Assembly: GCA_903904685.1 (NCBI GenBank) | Contig: CAIVDS010000105.1 | Span: 1 to 36,552, forward strand | Reading direction: 5' to 3' | Source of the DNA: an uncultured Verrucomicrobiota bacterium | GTDB lineage: Bacteria > Verrucomicrobiota > Verrucomicrobiia > Opitutales > Opitutaceae | DNA length: 36,552 bases | In this document: positions 25,301 to 32,891 of the stretch, one piece after another | Layout of the letters: each line of letters opens with the position of its first letter | How positions within the stretch are numbered: the first letter of the stretch is position 1 | Program-made: the position numbers and the translations under genes | The notes under the pieces: model-generated | What the model was told of the DNA's origin: nothing | Database searches by the model: none | The model's input: only the letters and a program-made list of their open reading frames with translations

Positions 25301-25487
25301 CATGCGCCGACTGCTTGCCGCCGGCATCACCGTGACGGCCGACGATCTTCGTCAGCTCGCCACGACGCGCGCTCAAGAGGTGCGCGATGCCCTGTTGTCT
25401 GGCGGGCAGGTGGAGGCGACGCGCCTTTCCATCATGCCGGTGCCTGAGCAGACTAGGGGGGCGCGCGTTTTGCTGCAGTTCAAATGA
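22365..25487 (+). CDS. Large AsmA-like / DUF748 envelope protein
   Basis: The product is about 1,040 residues. After a basic N-terminus there is one membrane helix (WCLGVLSVLGMTLLFCFFG) and the rest should lie in the periplasm. Family signals are RVRINPFVLSVTVEGLAIKD near the start, a repeated beta-rich pattern, the segment PVRLGIALLKDIDGNIVIDLPVKG, and a C-terminal LRKALKARPALNLDIIGGYD region, all typical of DUF748 within the AsmA/TamB-like group thought to handle outer-membrane lipids. The start is uncertain: GTG 22365 is used here; in-frame TTG codons upstream and an ATG at 22476 exist, but the ATG would cut into the membrane helix. Its stop overlaps the next gene by four bases (ATGA). Confidence 0.85.
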   Translation: MNTHDHIKDIRVGLARAGKNTRRRRQWCLGVLSVLGMTLLFCFFGLPPIVKAQAIKRLSSAWQRKVAIERVRINPFVLSVTVEGLAIKDRDGGPLVGWKSLYLNFDSWSLFTGEWRFQEIALDGFSGRVVMNKDGSFNFSDLLPAHVGAPAPVASARLGRPFYIGKLAITSAAVGFADHTRGAPFSTAVGPLSLTLTDFRTAGDPRAPYAFSAVTESGETLDWRGTVSVNPARSVGEFSVGKIALGKYAPYYANWVRADVLGGTLDVSAHYVVDLTEGERVITFNHAVITFADLQIAERGATTPVIELPSVVIEGLSADALKRSASIKRVVFDRAHLSVRRDEGGAINLLSMFASVLGSTVLPDAKVAEVSVTKLCVDFEDLTTPALVKTTIEKLDLSGANFSLSEPSLPMAIRGNAVLAKGGELGVEGSVVRSPFAADLAIKIAAVQLAGFTPYIEPLLNLRITGGFISAGGKARVVCTAATFQGDVSVDHFSAVDGARIEEFVKFAALAIEGIDAGTKPLTAKVAAINLVDPVVRLTVNADKTTNVSMVLRKTDPVADAGKNGIALPRSPRVAPRTNTVAVTAPSPVWSLGKFTVDNATVALTDRSIKPAVQTALNQFSGIIGGLSSADSPRADVEFHGKVDGGGSVAITGKLDVGSVTPSTDAATDLAIAITGVDLSPFSPYVGTYAGYELASGSFAVDMKTHLARRKLNSANVVTLNQFSLGAATGSPDATKLPVRLGIALLKDIDGNIVIDLPVKGALDDPAFKIGAIIKHEIGNLLEKASSSPFALIGSMFGGGGAELAWQEFAPGAVNLLDSERPKIEILRKALKARPALNLDIIGGYDVVADTEAVRQQRLDQQVRARFLEELRAKDPSAAASNVIAVSAENETRLVSALFAEKFPAGAVVNPAGAVMAVPLPKPVVEPIKIVRTYQRGAPGSSKSATAPALQSFAPAASIVTVSQTMQVQQISVAPALSDMRRLLAAGITVTADDLRQLATTRAQEVRDALLSGGQVEATRLSIMPVPEQTRGARVLLQFK

Positions 25488-25756
25488 GTGACAACGCGCT
25501 GATCGTCTGCCGCGCCGGTTGTGGGGCATGCTGCATAGCGCCCTCGATCACCTCGTCGATCCCGGGAATGCCGCGGGGTAAGCGGGCCGGCGAACGTTGC
25601 GTGCAGCTTTTGCCCGACATGCGCTGCGCGATCTTCGGGCAACCCGAGCGCCCGGCCTTCTGCGCAAGCCTGCGGCCGACTCAGGAAATGTGCGGTGGAT
25701 CGCGCGACGAGGCGCTGACTTTTCTTACGCGGCTTGAAACTATGACAAAACCCTAG
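25484..25756 (+). CDS. YkgJ-family cysteine cluster protein
   Basis: This 90-residue protein has the pattern of the YkgJ/UPF0153 zinc- or iron-chelating family: CRAGCGACC near the N-terminus, followed by CVQL, MRCAIF, ERPAFCASLRP and a final MC. The eight spaced cysteines should bind metal in the cytoplasm; no activity is known with certainty. Translation is probably coupled to the DUF748 gene because the ATG overlaps its stop codon (ATGA). EttA follows 13 bases later, so the three form an operon. Confidence 0.86.
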   Translation: MSDNALIVCRAGCGACCIAPSITSSIPGMPRGKRAGERCVQLLPDMRCAIFGQPERPAFCASLRPTQEMCGGSRDEALTFLTRLETMTKP

Positions 25757-25769
25757 ACGCTGTTCCCCC

Positions 25770-27458
25770 ATGGCTAAGCCCGACGAACCCAAGATCATCT
25801 TCTCGATGATGCGCGTCTCGAAGAAAATCGAGCGCAAGGAAATCCTCCGCGACATTTCGCTGTCGTTTTACTACGGAGCGAAGATCGGCGTGCTCGGCTT
25901 CAACGGCTCCGGCAAGTCCTCGCTCATGCGCATTCTCGCCGGGCGCGACAAGGAGTTTGACGGGACAGTCCACTTTGAACTCGGCTACACCGTGGGCCTG
26001 CTCGAGCAGGAGCCGCAGCTTACTATCGGCAAAACCGTGCGCGAATGTGTGGACGAGGGTGTGAAACACCTCACCGATCTCACCGCCGCCTATGATGCGA
26101 CATGGGATGAACTCGCCGAGGCGGTTGACGACGCAGCGAAAGACGCAATTTCAGACAAGCAGGCGAAGCTTCAGGAAAAAATCGACGCGCTCGGCGCTTG
26201 GGATGTGGGTCCGCAGGTCGAGATGGCGATGGACGCGCTGCGTTGTCCGCCCGGCGATCAGGTAGTCGATCATCTTTCCGGTGGTGAACGGCGTCGCATC
26301 GCGCTGGCACGTTTGCTTCTGCAGAAACCGGATATTCTCCTTCTTGACGAGCCGACTAACCATCTTGATGCCGAGAGCGTTCAGTGGTTGGAGCAGCATC
26401 TTTCGCGTTACGAAGGCACGATCATCGCGGTGACGCACGACCGCTATTTTTTGGACAACGTCGCCAAGTGGATTTTGGAGCTCGACCACGGGCACGGCAT
26501 TCCGTGGAAGGGCAACTACTCCGAATGGCTGCAGCAGAAGCAGGCTCGCGCGACTGTGCAGCAGAAGACCGAAGACCGTAGGCAGAAAGCGATGGCACGC
26601 GAGCTGGAGTGGATTCGCCAGTCGGCCAAGGCCCGCGTCGCCAAGTCGCAGGCGCGCATCACCGCCTACGAGACGATGCTCAAGCAGAACGTCGTCGAGA
26701 AGGAGCGCGAGTTCGAGATCATCATCCCCGCCGGCCAGCGGCTCGGCGCACTCGTGGTTGAGGCGCAGAAGCTCGGAAAGAGCTACGGCGAAAAGTTGCT
26801 TTTTGAAAACGTCAATTTCTCCCTGCCGCCCGGCGGTATTGTTGGCGTGATCGGGCCGAATGGTGCTGGCAAGACAACATTATTCAGACTCATCACTGGC
26901 GTGGAGCAGGCCGAGTCTGGTGCGCTCCGTGTCGGCCCGACCGTGCAAATTGCGCATGTAGACCAATCTCGCGACTCGCTGCCTGATGCGCAGACGATTT
27001 ACGAGGCGATCAGTGACGGGAATGAGATTCTAAAGCTCGGCCCGCGCGAGGTGAACGCCCGCGCCTATTGCGCGCAGTTTGGCTTCACCGGTGCGGATCA
27101 GCAGAAGAAAGTCGGCGTGCTCTCCGGCGGCGAACGCAACCGCGTCCACCTCGCGCGTCTCCTCAAGAGCGGCGCGAATCTCATCTTGCTCGACGAGCCG
27201 ACGAACGACCTCGACGTGAACTCGATCCGCGCGTTGGAGGAAGGCCTGGAGACTTTCGCCGGATGCGCGGTGGTGGTGTCGCATGACCGCTGGTTTCTCG
27301 ACCGGGTGGCTACGCATATTTTGGCGTTTGAAGGCGACAGTTATGTCCACTGGTTCAGTGGAAATTATTCGGCTTATTTGGAAGATTTTCGCCGTCGCAA
27401 GGGTAAGGAAGCGGATCAACCGCATCGGTTGAAATACCGCAAACTTGCCCGTAATTGA
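25770..27458 (+). CDS. ettA: Energy-dependent translational throttle protein EttA (ABC-F ATPase)
   Basis: EttA is a soluble ABC-F ATPase that binds the ribosomal E site and gates early elongation according to the ATP/ADP ratio. The 562 residues contain two ABC domains: Walker A GFNGSGKSS and GPNGAGKTT, signature LSGGERRRIALARLL and LSGGERNRVHLARLL, Walker B ILLLDEPTNHLDAESV and LILLDEPTNDLDVNSI, and the linker between them (about 240-325) with the EttA-like WIRQSAKARVAKSQAR sequence. The end WFSGNYSAYLEDFRRR is also EttA-like. There is no membrane segment, as expected. It is the last gene of the DUF748-YkgJ-EttA operon. Confidence 0.95.
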   Translation: MAKPDEPKIIFSMMRVSKKIERKEILRDISLSFYYGAKIGVLGFNGSGKSSLMRILAGRDKEFDGTVHFELGYTVGLLEQEPQLTIGKTVRECVDEGVKHLTDLTAAYDATWDELAEAVDDAAKDAISDKQAKLQEKIDALGAWDVGPQVEMAMDALRCPPGDQVVDHLSGGERRRIALARLLLQKPDILLLDEPTNHLDAESVQWLEQHLSRYEGTIIAVTHDRYFLDNVAKWILELDHGHGIPWKGNYSEWLQQKQARATVQQKTEDRRQKAMARELEWIRQSAKARVAKSQARITAYETMLKQNVVEKEREFEIIIPAGQRLGALVVEAQKLGKSYGEKLLFENVNFSLPPGGIVGVIGPNGAGKTTLFRLITGVEQAESGALRVGPTVQIAHVDQSRDSLPDAQTIYEAISDGNEILKLGPREVNARAYCAQFGFTGADQQKKVGVLSGGERNRVHLARLLKSGANLILLDEPTNDLDVNSIRALEEGLETFAGCAVVVSHDRWFLDRVATHILAFEGDSYVHWFSGNYSAYLEDFRRRKGKEADQPHRLKYRKLARN

Positions 27459-27573
27459 TCATTTTATTTATTATTATTAAACAGGTAATAAAATTTTCGG
27501 TGTAAGTGAGATTTCCGAAAAACGTGGGTAGTGCGCCATGGGGAATTTTTATGGGGGTTTATCCCTATTTTTG
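27459..27573. promoter_or_regulatory. AT-rich upstream region of the PEP-CTERM gene
   Basis: This stretch is markedly AT-rich against the genome background, with TTTATTTATTATTATTAAA near 27468-27481 and a small hairpin (TTTTCGG at 27494-27500 with CCGAAAA at 27515-27521). No gene or clean terminator for ettA is visible. G-run elements (GGGGAA at 27540, GGGGGTT at 27554) precede the promoter and echo the dyad in it, and may be regulator or bending sites. Confidence 0.4.
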
Positions 27574-27603
27574 TTGACCTGAGGGGAAACCCCTGCTTAA
27601 TTT
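27574..27603 (+). promoter_or_regulatory. Probable sigma-70 promoter with internal dyad, PEP-CTERM gene
   Basis: TTGACC (27574-27579) and TAATTT (27598-27603) are separated by 18 bases and placed 22 bases before the ATG at 27626. The spacer contains a perfect inverted repeat AGGGGAAACCCCT (27582-27594), a good candidate operator because a bound protein would block RNA polymerase. The expected start site is about 27610, leaving a leader of roughly 15 bases. Confidence 0.5.
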
Positions 27604-27625
27604 ACCCCATCAAACACCTACTGCC

Positions 27626-28453
27626 ATGAAACGCTTCACACTTGGAACCATCCTTCTCGCGGCCCTTCTTGGGGCGACTGCTCGGGCCCAGATCATCACT
27701 AACTATGGTCCTGGAGACTACACCAACACCAATAGTGGTGCCTATAATCCGGCCAACGGGTTTCCCGTTCTTGATTGGAATGGGAGCTGGGATGGTGGTT
27801 CAGGTAAGGCCATCAGCCCAGGTACATATGCCGCCCAGACTTTTATTACGCCAGGTGCGTCTGGCACGGTTCAGCTGTATGCCTATAATTTTCAGTTGAA
27901 CATTCAGGCGCCGAGCACCCCTAACTCGAATTTCCATCCCGCCTTTACGGCGGCTATCTATGCGTGGAATCCCTCGGGCACGGGTTCTGGTGATAACACA
28001 TCGGCCGGCTCTTTAGGGACTGAGGTTGCATCCACTGCGTTCAGCGTCACTCCCGTGATCGGTGAAGGATTTACGTTGTATGGAATGAATGCCGTGGTTG
28101 CTCCCGGGTTTGGAGCGACCCTTAATGCCGGGCAATTCTATGCGTTGGTCATTCAACGCACGGATACACCCAGTGGCAATCTCACCGGTAGCGTTGTGCA
28201 GTATGGCTGGGATGTCGGCGGCACTTTCTCTGATGGTGGTCTTTATGCCAATACTGGTTCGGGCTATGTTCGCTCCGGAAACCCCGGTGCTCAAGACATG
28301 GCGTTTTGGGCCAGCTTCGATCCGGCATCGCTGTCTCCCGTGCCTGAGCCTGCGGTCAATGGAGCCATCCTCGGTGGCGTGTTCGTGGCTGGTTTGCTCG
28401 CATGGCGTCGGTATGGTCGCAAGTCCGCGGTCCAAGCCCCGGCTGCCGTTTGA
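27626..28453 (+). CDS. PEP-CTERM exosortase substrate, secreted protein
   Basis: The 275-residue product starts with a Sec signal peptide (MKRFTLGTILLAALLGATARA, cleavage likely after ARA). A Gly/Ser/Thr/Asn-rich extracellular region with no recognised domain follows. It ends with a PEP-CTERM sorting signal: VPEP at about residues 239-242, a hydrophobic helix (NGAILGGVFVAGLLAW) and a basic cluster RRYGRK. Exosortase should cut near the PEP motif and the protein then goes to the surface or matrix. The tail after the basic cluster is longer than usual (SAVQAPAAV). G+C is lower than in the neighbouring genes. It has its own promoter and a strong terminator, and the exosortase genes lie directly downstream. 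Confidence 0.9.
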   Translation: MKRFTLGTILLAALLGATARAQIITNYGPGDYTNTNSGAYNPANGFPVLDWNGSWDGGSGKAISPGTYAAQTFITPGASGTVQLYAYNFQLNIQAPSTPNSNFHPAFTAAIYAWNPSGTGSGDNTSAGSLGTEVASTAFSVTPVIGEGFTLYGMNAVVAPGFGATLNAGQFYALVIQRTDTPSGNLTGSVVQYGWDVGGTFSDGGLYANTGSGYVRSGNPGAQDMAFWASFDPASLSPVPEPAVNGAILGGVFVAGLLAWRRYGRKSAVQAPAAV

Positions 28454-28487
28454 TGTTTCAAATTTTCTTTTGACGTTTTAAGCAGTG

Positions 28488-28538
28488 AACGCCTTGGGTG
28501 CGGTGTCTCGAACAGAGATCCGCTCCAAGGCGTTTTTT
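28488..28538 (+). terminator. Strong terminator of the PEP-CTERM gene
   Basis: A 10-bp perfect outer stem (AACGCCTTGG at 28488-28497 with CCAAGGCGTT at 28525-28534) encloses a second, mismatched stem, and a T run (28533-28538) follows. It starts about 35 bases after the stop codon. Confidence 0.92.
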
Positions 28539-28548
28539 GCATAACCCA

Positions 28549-28578
28549 TTGCAAATTGGTCAAATCTTGTTCTGATAT
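28549..28578 (+). promoter_or_regulatory. Possible promoter of the TPR-exosortase operon
   Basis: TTGCAA (28549-28554) and TGATAT (28573-28578) have an 18-base spacer. The ATG at 28585 is only about seven bases from the -10 element, so transcription from here would give a leaderless mRNA. No Shine-Dalgarno sequence is seen, which agrees with that idea but does not prove it. Confidence 0.3.
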
Positions 28579-28584
28579 TTTTCT

Positions 28585-30390
28585 ATGTTGATGCAGTTTA
28601 AACGTCGCAGACGACATGCGCGTCTTTGGTGGGGACTGCTGACCGTAGTGGCTGTCGGCCTGATTTCCTTTGCCGGTCCCGACGCCCTTAAAGACGGACG
28701 CAAGGCTTATGCGCAGTGGAAATGCGAACGGGCGTTGGCAAAGGCGCACGTCGCTTTCAAAGCCAAAGACATGGCCAGTGTTGCGCTGGCTTTGCAAGTG
28801 GCGATCCGCGCCGACCGGGGAAACCCGGAAGTCTGGAAAACCATCGCCGACATCACCGAGTCAATGGGGGCGCGTGAAGCGATTCAGCAGCGCCAACAGG
28901 TCGCCATGCTGATGCCCGGCAATGTCGAGGCCCAACTCGCTCTTGCGGTCACCGCTCTGCGCTTCGGAGATATTTATACCGCGAGAGATGCTCTCAAGGC
29001 GGTCCCGACCGATTTGCGCGATACGATGTCTTATCGCCGGGTCGTCGCGCTCTATGCCATGGTTGAGGGCAATGGCGGCACCGCCGAGGACGTGCTGGCT
29101 TCGGTGATGAAAAACGATTCGAGCGATGGTGTCCGGCTTGCCTATACTGCGGTGCGCATGTCGCATCCCAATCCTGCCATTGCCGCATCCGCCCGTCAGG
29201 AAATGGCCGGCATGGTCGAGAATCCCGCGCTGGCGGCGTCGGCCCTGCGCGAACTCGTGGGGGATGCGGTCTTGCGCAAAGACCATGAGGCGGCCCGGAC
29301 TTGGGCGGAGCGTCTGGTCAAATTACCCAACCCCCAGTATAGCGACCACCTCGCTCTGGCCACCTTGCGCTTGCTCGACGAGCATCGTCCGCTGGAGGAA
29401 TTAATGGGACCCCTGATGGAAAAGGCCAAAGTCAATCCGAGTAACCTGGCCGACTTGGTCCGCTGGCTCATGGTCCAGCGTCAAGTTGAACGTGCTCGCG
29501 CGGTGGTGGACGGCCTGCCGCCTGAGACGAGAGATACTTTTGTGATGAAAGCGGTCCGGTTGGATATGGCGGTTGCCCAAAAAGATTGGGCAGGCGTGGG
29601 CGAATTGCTTCGCCAAGGTGCCCTTGGCCCGGTGCCCGATATCGCCCTGCGTCTCGCGATGGAGTCCCATAGCATCGGAGAGATCGAGGGAGAAAAAGCC
29701 CGACTCGCCCACTGGCAGCAAGCGATTGAACAGAGTAAAACGAATATTTTCGGCTTAAGAATGCTCTACAAACTGGCGCTCACGTGGCAGTGGGCAGCTG
29801 AAATCGAGGCCACGCTTCAGTCGATCGCCGATAATTTTCCCGGGCAGACGTGGGCGCATGAATCGTTGGTGCGTGGATATACCTTGGCGCAAAACGGACC
29901 GGCTTTGCTCAAGATTTTTGCCCTCTGGCACCGGCAGCAAGGAGGGGTGAACCGTCTCACCAACGACTGGGCCTTGATGGACATGTTGGTGTCGCCGGTG
30001 GATACATGGAATTCGTCCAAGGTGGCTGCCGAGCAGCTCTATCTGAACGAATCCAGCAACCCCAACTACGCCATCACCTGCGCCCTTGGCTACACTCAGG
30101 CGGGACGTAATGCCGAAGCCTTGGGCGTTGTGGATAGACTCAAACCCGAGGATCGGCGTGATCCGGCTCGCGCACCTTATCTTGCGTTTATTTATGCCCA
30201 AGGAGGACGTGCCAAGGAAGCGCGCGAGCAACTGGCGCTGCCCCATCCCGACCATGCGTTGAAGGAGGAGGTCCAACTGGCGGCACTCGCCAAAAAACGG
30301 ATCGAGCAAATCGAACAGCAGGAAGCTGAAATTCGCCGGCTCACCGGCGTGTCCGAGGATCAATCACCCGCAGGAGCCGCCAAACGGTGA
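28585..30390 (+). CDS. Membrane-anchored tetratricopeptide-type repeat protein, exosortase-associated
   Basis: After a basic N-terminus (MLMQFKRRRRHAR) comes one membrane helix (LWWGLLTVVAVGLISF, about residues 14-29). The rest of the 601 residues is a helical array of TPR-like repeats, seen as recurring helix pairs rich in Ala/Leu (for example ALALQVAIRADRGNPEVWKTIADI, ARDALKAVPTDL and AYTQAGRNAEALGVVDRL). It should be a periplasmic scaffold. It is translated in overlap with the exosortase gene: the GTG start of that gene overlaps this stop by four bases (GTGA), so the two products are probably stoichiometric partners. TPR proteins accompany many exosortase systems. ATG 28591 is an alternative start. 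The exact role is unknown. Confidence 0.83.
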   Translation: MLMQFKRRRRHARLWWGLLTVVAVGLISFAGPDALKDGRKAYAQWKCERALAKAHVAFKAKDMASVALALQVAIRADRGNPEVWKTIADITESMGAREAIQQRQQVAMLMPGNVEAQLALAVTALRFGDIYTARDALKAVPTDLRDTMSYRRVVALYAMVEGNGGTAEDVLASVMKNDSSDGVRLAYTAVRMSHPNPAIAASARQEMAGMVENPALAASALRELVGDAVLRKDHEAARTWAERLVKLPNPQYSDHLALATLRLLDEHRPLEELMGPLMEKAKVNPSNLADLVRWLMVQRQVERARAVVDGLPPETRDTFVMKAVRLDMAVAQKDWAGVGELLRQGALGPVPDIALRLAMESHSIGEIEGEKARLAHWQQAIEQSKTNIFGLRMLYKLALTWQWAAEIEATLQSIADNFPGQTWAHESLVRGYTLAQNGPALLKIFALWHRQQGGVNRLTNDWALMDMLVSPVDTWNSSKVAAEQLYLNESSNPNYAITCALGYTQAGRNAEALGVVDRLKPEDRRDPARAPYLAFIYAQGGRAKEAREQLALPHPDHALKEEVQLAALAKKRIEQIEQQEAEIRRLTGVSEDQSPAGAAKR

Positions 30391-32018
30391 ACGTGGGAGG
30401 GCAATCGCAGGAGCGTGCTCCCGGCGTGCCGACCGGGGTATTTGTTGCCGCGGTGTTGCTGGCCTTGGTGGTGCTTGGTTTGCCGTTTGCGTCGGCTTGG
30501 AGCGCATCTCCCGACCTAGGACACGGCTGGGCTTTGCCTTGGTTGATCGGCTGGTTGTTGTGGGAGCGTCGGTCGTCGGTCGTCTCTGCGCCGCCATGGG
30601 AACTTTCGTGGTATGCATGGCTTGGACTGGTTGGTCTGGCTGCTGGCGTGTTGGTCACGCGATTGCTTCTGGGGGCTTATCCGCTGCTGCCTACGGTGCT
30701 CTGGGCCTTGGGTTTTATTTTCGTGATTTTCGCGTTGAGCGCGGCTGCGTTGCTCGGCGGTAGGAAAGCGGTGCGTGTCCTGGCCGTGCCGTTGCTCCTG
30801 ATGCTTGCCGGGTTGCCTTGGCCGAGCGTGGTGGAAAACGCGGTGGTGCTGCCTTTGCGAGCAGGGCTGACGACAATTACAGTGGAGGTGTTGAATGCCG
30901 CCGGCGTGCCGTCGCTGGCGAACGGAACTGTCATCCAGATCCCCGGTGGAACAGTGGGTGTTGATGAGGCGTGCGGCGGGATGCGTTCGTTGCAGGCGTC
31001 GCTCATGATCGCACTTTTTGTCGGCGAGGTTGCGTTGCTGGGCTGGGGGCGTCGCATCGCGCTGCTGGGGCTTTCGGTGGCGACCGCTATGGCGGGCAAC
31101 TTGTTCCGGGTGGGCTTGCTGACTTGTGCGGCCAATTCGGGCGGCGAAGCCCGCCTGCATGCATGGCATGATCCGGCGGGTTATCTGGCATTGATCTGCA
31201 CACTGCTTGTCATCGGCGTGTTGGGTTGGCGATGGGGTGGCGGTGGGGCCATGCTTGCGCCTTCCCCGGATGGGAATTGGTCAACGGGCCTGCGCGTGAG
31301 CAAACGCAAGCTGGTGTGGGCGGTGACGGTGCTGGCGATTGTGGTGTCGATCGAAATTTTTGTTCAGGGTTGGTATGGCGCGAGGAGTCACGCACTGGCT
31401 TCGCAACCCGAATGGCGGGTGGCTTGGCCGATGAAGGCGGATGGTTTCCATGAGGACAAACTAGGTCCCACCGGGGTGGAGGCTTTGAACGCCGATGTCT
31501 ACGCAGCCGCATCTTGGCGTCCGCCAGCCGGTGGCGAGCGATCCGCCTATACCGTTGAATGGCGAACCGGTCAGAAGGCCCGGATTTTTTCCCTCCAGCA
31601 TCGTCCGGATATATGTTTGCCGATGATGGGCAGCCAGCTCATCGGGCGGTTTGATGTGCCGCCGGTCCGTGTCGGTGTTTTGACACTTCCTTTCTCTGGT
31701 CTTGAGTTCCGGCGCAACGAGAAGCTCGTCTATATTTTCACCTTGTTGTGGGATATGGACGAAGCGCGCGCCTTTGTGCATGTACCGGTGACTCAAGGAT
31801 GGTTGATGGAGTTTCGCTCGCGCTGGCTGGATGTGTGCGAACGCCGCGCCCGGGTGCGCGTGCAGCTTTGCACCTATCAAGTGACGGGTGCGTCCAGCCG
31901 TGAAGAAGCGGTTGAGATATTTCGACGGGAGATCGAGGGCGGCTTCATGGTCGCAGCTTCGGATTCGGTCATGCGTTCCAAAGTGCCGATCTTCGGGCAG
32001 ATTCATACTGGCCGGTGA
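30387..32018 (+). CDS. Exosortase fused to EpsI-type domain
   Basis: The first 285 residues are a multi-helix membrane protein with the exosortase catalytic triad: Cys196 in VDEACGGMRS, Arg241 in NLFRVGLL, and His261 in HAWHDPAGY. The early HGW-LPWLIGWLLWERR segment is also typical. Exosortases are Cys transpeptidase-like proteases that process PEP-CTERM proteins at the periplasmic side of the inner membrane. After a further membrane helix (about 310-330) follows an EpsI-like periplasmic domain with the marker HRPDICLPMMG, common as a fusion or partner in exopolysaccharide-linked systems. The start is GTG 30387, overlapping the TPR stop. The system subtype cannot be assigned by eye. The one visible substrate is encoded just upstream. 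Confidence 0.93.
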   Translation: MNVGGQSQERAPGVPTGVFVAAVLLALVVLGLPFASAWSASPDLGHGWALPWLIGWLLWERRSSVVSAPPWELSWYAWLGLVGLAAGVLVTRLLLGAYPLLPTVLWALGFIFVIFALSAAALLGGRKAVRVLAVPLLLMLAGLPWPSVVENAVVLPLRAGLTTITVEVLNAAGVPSLANGTVIQIPGGTVGVDEACGGMRSLQASLMIALFVGEVALLGWGRRIALLGLSVATAMAGNLFRVGLLTCAANSGGEARLHAWHDPAGYLALICTLLVIGVLGWRWGGGGAMLAPSPDGNWSTGLRVSKRKLVWAVTVLAIVVSIEIFVQGWYGARSHALASQPEWRVAWPMKADGFHEDKLGPTGVEALNADVYAAASWRPPAGGERSAYTVEWRTGQKARIFSLQHRPDICLPMMGSQLIGRFDVPPVRVGVLTLPFSGLEFRRNEKLVYIFTLLWDMDEARAFVHVPVTQGWLMEFRSRWLDVCERRARVRVQLCTYQVTGASSREEAVEIFRREIEGGFMVAASDSVMRSKVPIFGQIHTGR

Positions 32019-32072
32019 GCGGATATCGCGTCGGCTGCTTTACATCGGGCGGCTTTGGGTAACGCTGTGGGC

Positions 32073-32873
32073 ATGCTTGAATCGACGCCCGTTAATCCCG
32101 ATAACTCCGGACTGGAAGTGAGCTGTTGGTTTGTGCGCCGGCGCAATGTGCTTCTCTCCAAGGCGGATTTCTCCAAGCTCTACGTCGACTACTACCTGCA
32201 CCTTGCCGACCAGGGGGTGAAGGTTGCGCCCGAGCACGACGCTTTGTTCAAACGCGCGCTTGCCGGGTTCGTGCTGCACGCGGCGTCGCGTCCGCATAAC
32301 GAGCTGAGTGCATGGACGATCAATTTTCAGGCTCCGCTCGTGAATGTTTTTCTCACCGGTGACAATGCCGACGGCTCCGTCGCCGGCCGGGTGTTCACGG
32401 ACAATGTGAAGGCGATGCCGAACAACCTGTTTTTTACCGACGTGGTGCGCGGTCCGCAGCCCAAGCAGCGCAGCTCTGTGGAGTTCACCGGCGGTGACCC
32501 GCTGACGGCGGTCGAGGCCTACTACCGAAAAAGCGAGCAGCGTCCGGCGCGGTATTTCCAGACCGGCGAAGAGGAGTTTGCCCTCGTGGCGGCGCATCCC
32601 GACTACGAGGAGGCGTGGTTCGAGGCGCTCACGGTGGACCAAGTGAAGGCGTTTGATACCACCGAGGAGCTGGGGCTGCTGGAGAAGCGCATCTACCGCT
32701 GGCATTGCGGGTGCAACCAAGCGCGCATGCTGCAGGTGCTCGCGCCGGTTTTTAAGCAGGATGCGGACAGGCTGTTCGGGGCCGATGAGAAGATTGAGAT
32801 CCGTTGTCCGCGTTGCGCGGCAAGATATGCGATCACGCGCGAGGCGATGGAGGCGTTTGTCGCCAAAAGCTGA
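32073..32873 (+). CDS. hslO: Redox-regulated chaperone Hsp33
   Basis: Hsp33 is a cytoplasmic holdase activated by oxidation, which protects unfolding proteins during oxidative heat stress. The 266-residue product has the usual N-terminal domain (VSCWFVRRRNVLLSKADFS and similar) and the C-terminal redox switch: CGC, a 30-residue spacer, then CPRC. This C-x-C-x30-C-x-x-C arrangement falls in the family's 27-32 range and binds zinc when reduced. The ATG at 32073 was chosen; a TTG 18 bases upstream is less likely. It follows the exosortase gene by 54 bases and precedes tcdA by 18, so it may be transcribed with tcdA. Confidence 0.92.
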   Translation: MLESTPVNPDNSGLEVSCWFVRRRNVLLSKADFSKLYVDYYLHLADQGVKVAPEHDALFKRALAGFVLHAASRPHNELSAWTINFQAPLVNVFLTGDNADGSVAGRVFTDNVKAMPNNLFFTDVVRGPQPKQRSSVEFTGGDPLTAVEAYYRKSEQRPARYFQTGEEEFALVAAHPDYEEAWFEALTVDQVKAFDTTEELGLLEKRIYRWHCGCNQARMLQVLAPVFKQDADRLFGADEKIEIRCPRCAARYAITREAMEAFVAKS

Positions 32874-32891
32874 ACAAGGGAAGCACGACAC

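Noticed and set aside
32073-32873. Hsp33 gene as part of the exosortase system
   Set aside because: It lies 54 bases downstream on the same strand, but Hsp33 has a well-known general role in the cytoplasm, so proximity alone is not evidence.
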